10,567 nt of DNA from Gloeophyllum trabeum ATCC 11539. Lineage: Eukaryota; Basidiomycota; Agaricomycetes; Gloeophyllales; Gloeophyllaceae. The stretch spans positions 2,737-13,303 of the forward strand of contig NW_006920442.1 in the NCBI RefSeq assembly GCF_000344685.1. Direction: 5' to 3'. Positions 7,301 through 10,567 of this stretch are shown in pieces. Numbering within the stretch: the first letter of the stretch is position 1; each line of letters opens with the position of its first letter. Both the position numbers and the translations under genes were made by a program. Below the pieces are notes generated by a model that saw nothing but the letters and a program-made list of their open reading frames with translations, had not been told where the DNA came from and did not search any database.

Positions 7301-7946
7301 TACTGTAGCATGCCGGACCAAGCCTGTCATACTGCCCTTGCACAGGATTCCCTGCCGCTCTCCACAGGATACCAAAGATCGTACAATATTTTAGCTGGTG
7401 TGTCTGCTACGAAATGACCGCAAGACGTTTACGCGACGTAGAAACGTCACAACTACCAAGCACCCGGTAAGTACGTACCATTGCCCTTGGAAGATCGTGG
7501 GCAGAGGGTTGAGCGAACAACATTAGCGTGAAACGCGCGCCGGTGGCACCTGGTTATCGGTGTTATTCTTGGCTTACGATGACACCCCAGGGCAACCACA
7601 AATTTCGAGGGCGGTGAGGATGTGGCCCTGGGCGTATTGGGTGTACGGGATAGGCTGTGGATCTGCGAGGTGGTGGGTAACCTCAAGGTTAGCTTCCGTA
7701 GTCTACTCTGACGATAATATCTCCTCAGGGCTCCAATGCCACATTTGCGACCTAAGAGGCTGCGGCATCTAATTTGCGTCAGTACGTACGTTACGCGAGA
7801 CTGGAGCTCCCCCCGATCTCGAGCACTTCAGAAGATCTCCGAATGTCGCGCATCGAGTGACTGTTGACTCGGGAACACGATTGCTCGCTTACGCCAATTG
7901 CCTCGCCGGAAGTCGGGATGTTGGGGCGGTTGGCGCAGACCCAAGG
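7301..7946. other. Intergenic stretch with isolated splice-like signals
   Basis: A frame near 7600-7690 reads GEDVALGVLGVRDRLWICEV, followed by a GTAACC and a CTCTGAC...CTCAG acceptor near 7730, which may be a gene scrap. An ACGTACGTAC-type motif appears near 7781 and also near 5742. Nothing is strong enough to call a gene. Confidence 0.3.
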
Positions 7947-8041
7947 TATTTAAACCCTTGTCCCACCGCTGGAAAAAATCATCCGTCTTTTCTCTTCCTT
8001 CCTCCCTCTTTGTCGACACCTCCTGAGGGGGTGAAGTAATG
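7947..8041 (+). promoter_or_regulatory. Promoter-like segment (TATTTAAA, CT-rich tract, ATG)
   Basis: TATTTAAA at 7947-7954 is followed by a pyrimidine-rich tract at about 7985-8011 and an ATG at 8039-8041, then a strong GTAAGT donor at 8043. This order is typical of fungal promoters. Splicing at the best acceptor (8091-8093) puts a TAA in frame after four codons; the next acceptor (TAG at 8109-8111) gives MACAYDSILQ then TAA. So a promoter seems to survive in front of a gene that no longer reads through. Confidence 0.4.
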
Positions 8042-8042
8042 G

Positions 8043-8990
8043 GTAAGTCTGATGTAGTGCGCCTCATACGCCGTTACTAACACGTACCCACAGGTGACTA
8101 CTAATCTGTAGCCTGTGCATACGACTCTATACTACAGTAATCAAGCCGCATTTGTCGCCTTGCTATGGCGGTGTTATCGCAGACCGTGTCTTAGCACGCG
8201 CGCGCGACAGACGCCAGCGGGGCATTCTGGTTGCTACGGTAGGTCTCATTATCACAGGTGGCATACTATCCCCTCTAATCGTTCTGTTTGACGAACAGGT
8301 AGCTGCAAGCCGCATAGGCCTTTCAAGGTACATGCACCCTGACTAAGCCTTTCATATGTCGCATGTATTACAGCCTGCTTTCCCTGAACTGCCATCTACA
8401 GTCCCATTGTCGGACTACTAATCAGTAGTTTACCTGGAGTAATCAGTATAGCAGATACTCAGGAGCGCAGTAGTCACATTTGACAATCTTATTACAGCCT
8501 ACGGGTATGTGAGCTTCAAGATTGAGGTCTGAAATCCCCTCCAATAATGACATGCTATGCAGTCAAACCGGCTATGACTCGGACTCTTTCGAGGTAGGCC
8601 TTTACAAGAAGTGCTAACCTGTATTTGAATAGCAGCCTGTTTTTGCTCCATTGCCGTCCACGATCCCGTCATGAGGGCACTATTCGTGAATGAAGTATTC
8701 ACCGCAGCATCCCTCTTGCTGCCAGAACACTACGGACTGGTAGTGGTGAATAACCTGTGAGGGGTATATCCGCTGTAGCCTGTAGAGCCGTTCTAACTTT
8801 GTCAATGAAGCTACACAGTTGTGTTAGCATATTGACCTACATGCTACCACCGCAACTATTGTCACTGTCAAGGGTAATGCTGTTACTCAAAGCCTGGCCG
8901 GTAACGAACTGGATTCGATGTACATGCAGTATTTTGTGCTTGACAATACTATACTCGGGTTCCCAGCAGCTGTACTGTGGCAGCATTGCT
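8043..8990 (+). repeat. Second tandem array of exon-plus-intron units
   Basis: Four copies of a unit of about 262 bp can be aligned. The exon starts, each CCTG after an AG, lie at 8112, 8374, 8636 and 8891. Each is preceded by an intron-like segment: 8043-8111 (or to 8093), 8328-8373 (GTACAT, CTGAC, TTACAG; 46 nt), 8594-8635 (GTAGGC, GCTAAC, CAG; 42 nt), and a shrunken one at about 8871-8890. Other aligned blocks are TCCCCTCTAAT/TCCCCTCCAAT (8269 and 8535) and a CTTTCAAG/CTTTCGAG exon end (8320 and 8586). Copies encode hydrophobic stretches: GLIITGGILSPLIVLF, PIVGLLISSLPGVIS, NEVFTAASLLLPEH and FVLDNTILGFPAAVLW. The parent may be a membrane protein, family not identified. Stops and indels break all copies. 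Confidence 0.6.
8113..8345 (+). pseudogene. Longest open copy of the second array, possible membrane-protein fragment
   Basis: From the exon start after 8112 to a TAA at 8344-8346, one frame reads YTTVIKPHLSPCYGGVIADR, then RRQRGILVATVGLIITGGIL and SPLIVLFDEQVAAS. A G-G-x-I-A-D segment followed by basic residues and a hydrophobic helix is loosely like peptide transporters of the POT/PTR2 type, but the order and spacing do not clearly fit and I do not assign it. The frame crosses the intron-like donor at 8328, so the last six codons would be intronic if that site were used. Confidence 0.3.
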
Positions 8991-9689
8991 CTTAAACGGC
9001 GATTGTGTGCAGATACCGACGTCGCCGTTCATTTGACCGTATAGATTACTTACAAGTTTGGTGCCGCCCTAGGGTAAAGGTGAGATGTACACTTGAAATA
9101 TATAGTAGAGTAGATAATACCTGCACTGCTCCACGAGCAGTCCGAGCCCGCATCATTTGCCCGCATGCTCTTTGCATCCGGGGCATAGACGACGCCCGGG
9201 TACACGTCCACGCCGAGGTCCTCCGCGATAACCGCCGAGCCTCGCGGTGGAATGCGAGAGCGAGAGGATGCAGCTGCGCTGGTTGGACATGTGCGGGGGC
9301 GCAGGGGAGCGCGGGCTGTAAGTGATGGCGGTGCGCAAACGCTAGTTCGCCGACGAAAGCGATGTTGCCGAAACAGACACAACAAAGTGCTCGTCGACGA
9401 GCTGGACGCGATCCTGAAGGAGAAGCCCGGCGAGCAGCCGCGGGCGAGCGAGGACACGACGATTTGGCGTGTGCAGCGAGGGCGCGAGTCTGACATTGTC
9501 CATTCGCAGCAATGCGACTGCCAAATCCGGCCCGCCATCCGCTGCGGACTCTACACTCAACTGCTCGTCTCTGTCGGCCTTCATTACTGTTTCTTGTCGC
9601 ACCGAGTAATCACAGCTTACACGCGCACGGCCGCTGCGCACAACATACCCCAAGCCAGCCTCGAGACGTCCAGAATACACACCGAACTA
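8991..9689. other. Upstream region of the right-hand gene with two coding-like scraps
   Basis: GC rises from about 9130. On the minus strand, about 9128-9250 reads SAVIAEDLGVDVYPGVVYAP and later MRANDAG, reminiscent of the AE-x-LGV-x-x-YPG region of electron-transfer-flavoprotein:ubiquinone oxidoreductases, though too short to assign. On the plus strand, 9378-9490 reads HNKVLVDELDAILKEKPGEQ and ASEDTTIWRVQRGRE, which looks coding but is unrecognised. No TATA box is evident before the ATG at 9690. Confidence 0.3.
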
Positions 9690-10567
9690 ATGGCGAATAT
9701 ACGTGATACCCTGGTACGCCCTCCCGCACGCTGTCCACACCGAGCAGGCGCTGACGGGAGAGCTGACAGTGGGACACCGGGCGCGACGAGACCGTCGAGG
9801 TGAATCAGCGCGCTCTCATCGACAAAGTCCTCGCGCGATACTCGGGCGAGTTCACCGGTGCGCACTAGAACCTATTCGAAAGTCTCGTTAATATATACTG
9901 ATGTCCGCGTCTGCCTGGTGTTGTTGGCAGTCTTCCGCGAGCTTCTGCAGAACTCCGACGACGCGGGCTCGTCCGCCGTGGAGATCCACTTCGAGACGAG
10001 GGCGTACGCGGAGAAGACCAAGGCGGCCGCGTCCTCGTCGTCTTCCCCAGCGGACGCGGAGCCTTCGGAGGGCGACGAGTCTACTCGGACGGACAAAGCA
10101 AGGGAGGACCTGCCGGATTTGAAGACAGTCCAGGTATGTCCATGGAGTTTGGGGCAGAGGTGGTTGGTTGGCGGGGTCATGGGAAGCTGACGAGGGCGGT
10201 GTGGTAGGTCCACCAGTGGGTGTTCAAGAACAACGGGCAGGTGTTCAGGGAGGAAGACTGGAGTCGGCTGAAGAAGATAGGTGAGCAGTGCGCCACAGCC
10301 TTGTATTTTATGTCCGTCTGGACGTAGCATGCTGAATATGCGGTACATAGCGGAGGGAAACCCCGACGAGGAGAAGATCGGCGCATTCGGAGTCGGTAAG
10401 TGGCGTGACACCGTAGACCGCGGCCGAGCGTTGATTAGGTGAACCTTTGCAGGATTCTACAGCTTATTCTCGGTAACGGAGGACCCGTTCGTCACATCCG
10501 GAGGTATGTACGCCTTCATTTCTCATTACCCTACTCTACCCTAACACTATCCTCGCAGACCAATGGA
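9690..10567 (+). CDS. DUF3684-family protein with N-terminal Hsp90/sacsin-like ATPase domain (partial)
   Basis: Seven exons join in frame: 9690-9713, 9770-9857, 9931-10133, 10208-10280, 10351-10395, 10453-10503 and 10559 onward, with GT-AG introns of 55-74 nt. The start at 9690 is chosen because its eight codons splice to TGGGACACC and give MANIRDTLWDTG, then DETVEVNQRALIDKVL and RYSGEF, as in family N-termini. The Bergerat-fold N-box is ELLQNSDDA (Glu41, Asn45) and the glycine loop is IGAFGVGFYSLFSV (139-152), as in Hsp90 and sacsin. Where a typical GHKL ATPase has D-x-G-x-G there is K-N-N-G (112-115). Residues about 66-100 are a Ser/Ala and acidic linker. The gene runs off the right edge after 164 codons. 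The family is widespread in fungi; its cellular role is not established. Confidence 0.88.

Noticed and set aside
8113..8345. Assignment to the POT/PTR2 peptide transporter family.
   Set aside because: Only short, reordered similarities (GGVIAD, a glycine-rich helix) are present, and the repeat context makes chance resemblance likely.
9252..9803. 183-codon plus-strand frame overlapping the start of the right-hand gene.
   Set aside because: Its 3' half runs through the intron and exon 2 of the DUF3684 gene in the wrong frame. Only the short coding-like piece at 9378-9490 is kept as an observation.
9872..10411. 179-codon minus-strand open frame.
   Set aside because: It lies antisense to well-supported DUF3684 exons and is explained by their codon use.

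Overview
This window looks like nuclear DNA of a filamentous fungus, most likely a basidiomycete. The support is a run of short GT-AG introns (about 45-75 nt) with CTGAC or TACTAAC-like branch sites, GC-rich coding exons, and an N-terminal gene of the fungal DUF3684 (Hsp90/sacsin-like ATPase) family. There are no prokaryotic operons, CRISPR arrays or rRNA, and I accept no tRNA.

Layout. Positions 1-657 hold a GC-rich fragment that reads like the C-terminal half of a DUF3684 protein; it is cut by the left edge and decays into deletions and frameshifts. A small telomere-like motif lies at 1093-1106. From about 1305 to 3838 the minus strand carries a diverged tandem array of exon-plus-intron units. 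At least thirteen copies of a D-G-T motif can be read in one coding frame, and eight intron-like segments keep GT...AG ends. A minus-strand multi-exon pseudogene of unknown family occupies 4515-5276, with in-frame stops and a frameshift. From 5277 to 7945 there is little to assign: a few coding-like scraps and several short palindromes. A TATA/CT-rich promoter-like segment (7947-8041) leads into a second exon-intron tandem array on the plus strand (8043 to about 8990, period about 262 bp). The right end (9690-10567) is the well-supported start of a DUF3684-family gene: seven exons begin in the window, six of them complete, and the reading frame runs through all six introns.

How it fits together. 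Two same-strand pieces of what appears to be one gene family (a C-terminal half on the left, an N-terminal part on the right) flank about 9 kb with no intact gene. The simplest reading is an old tandem duplication in which the upstream copy died. The space between is filled with decayed genes and two local expansions of exon-plus-intron units. Those two arrays are the most unusual feature of the window. I cannot name the protein families they came from.
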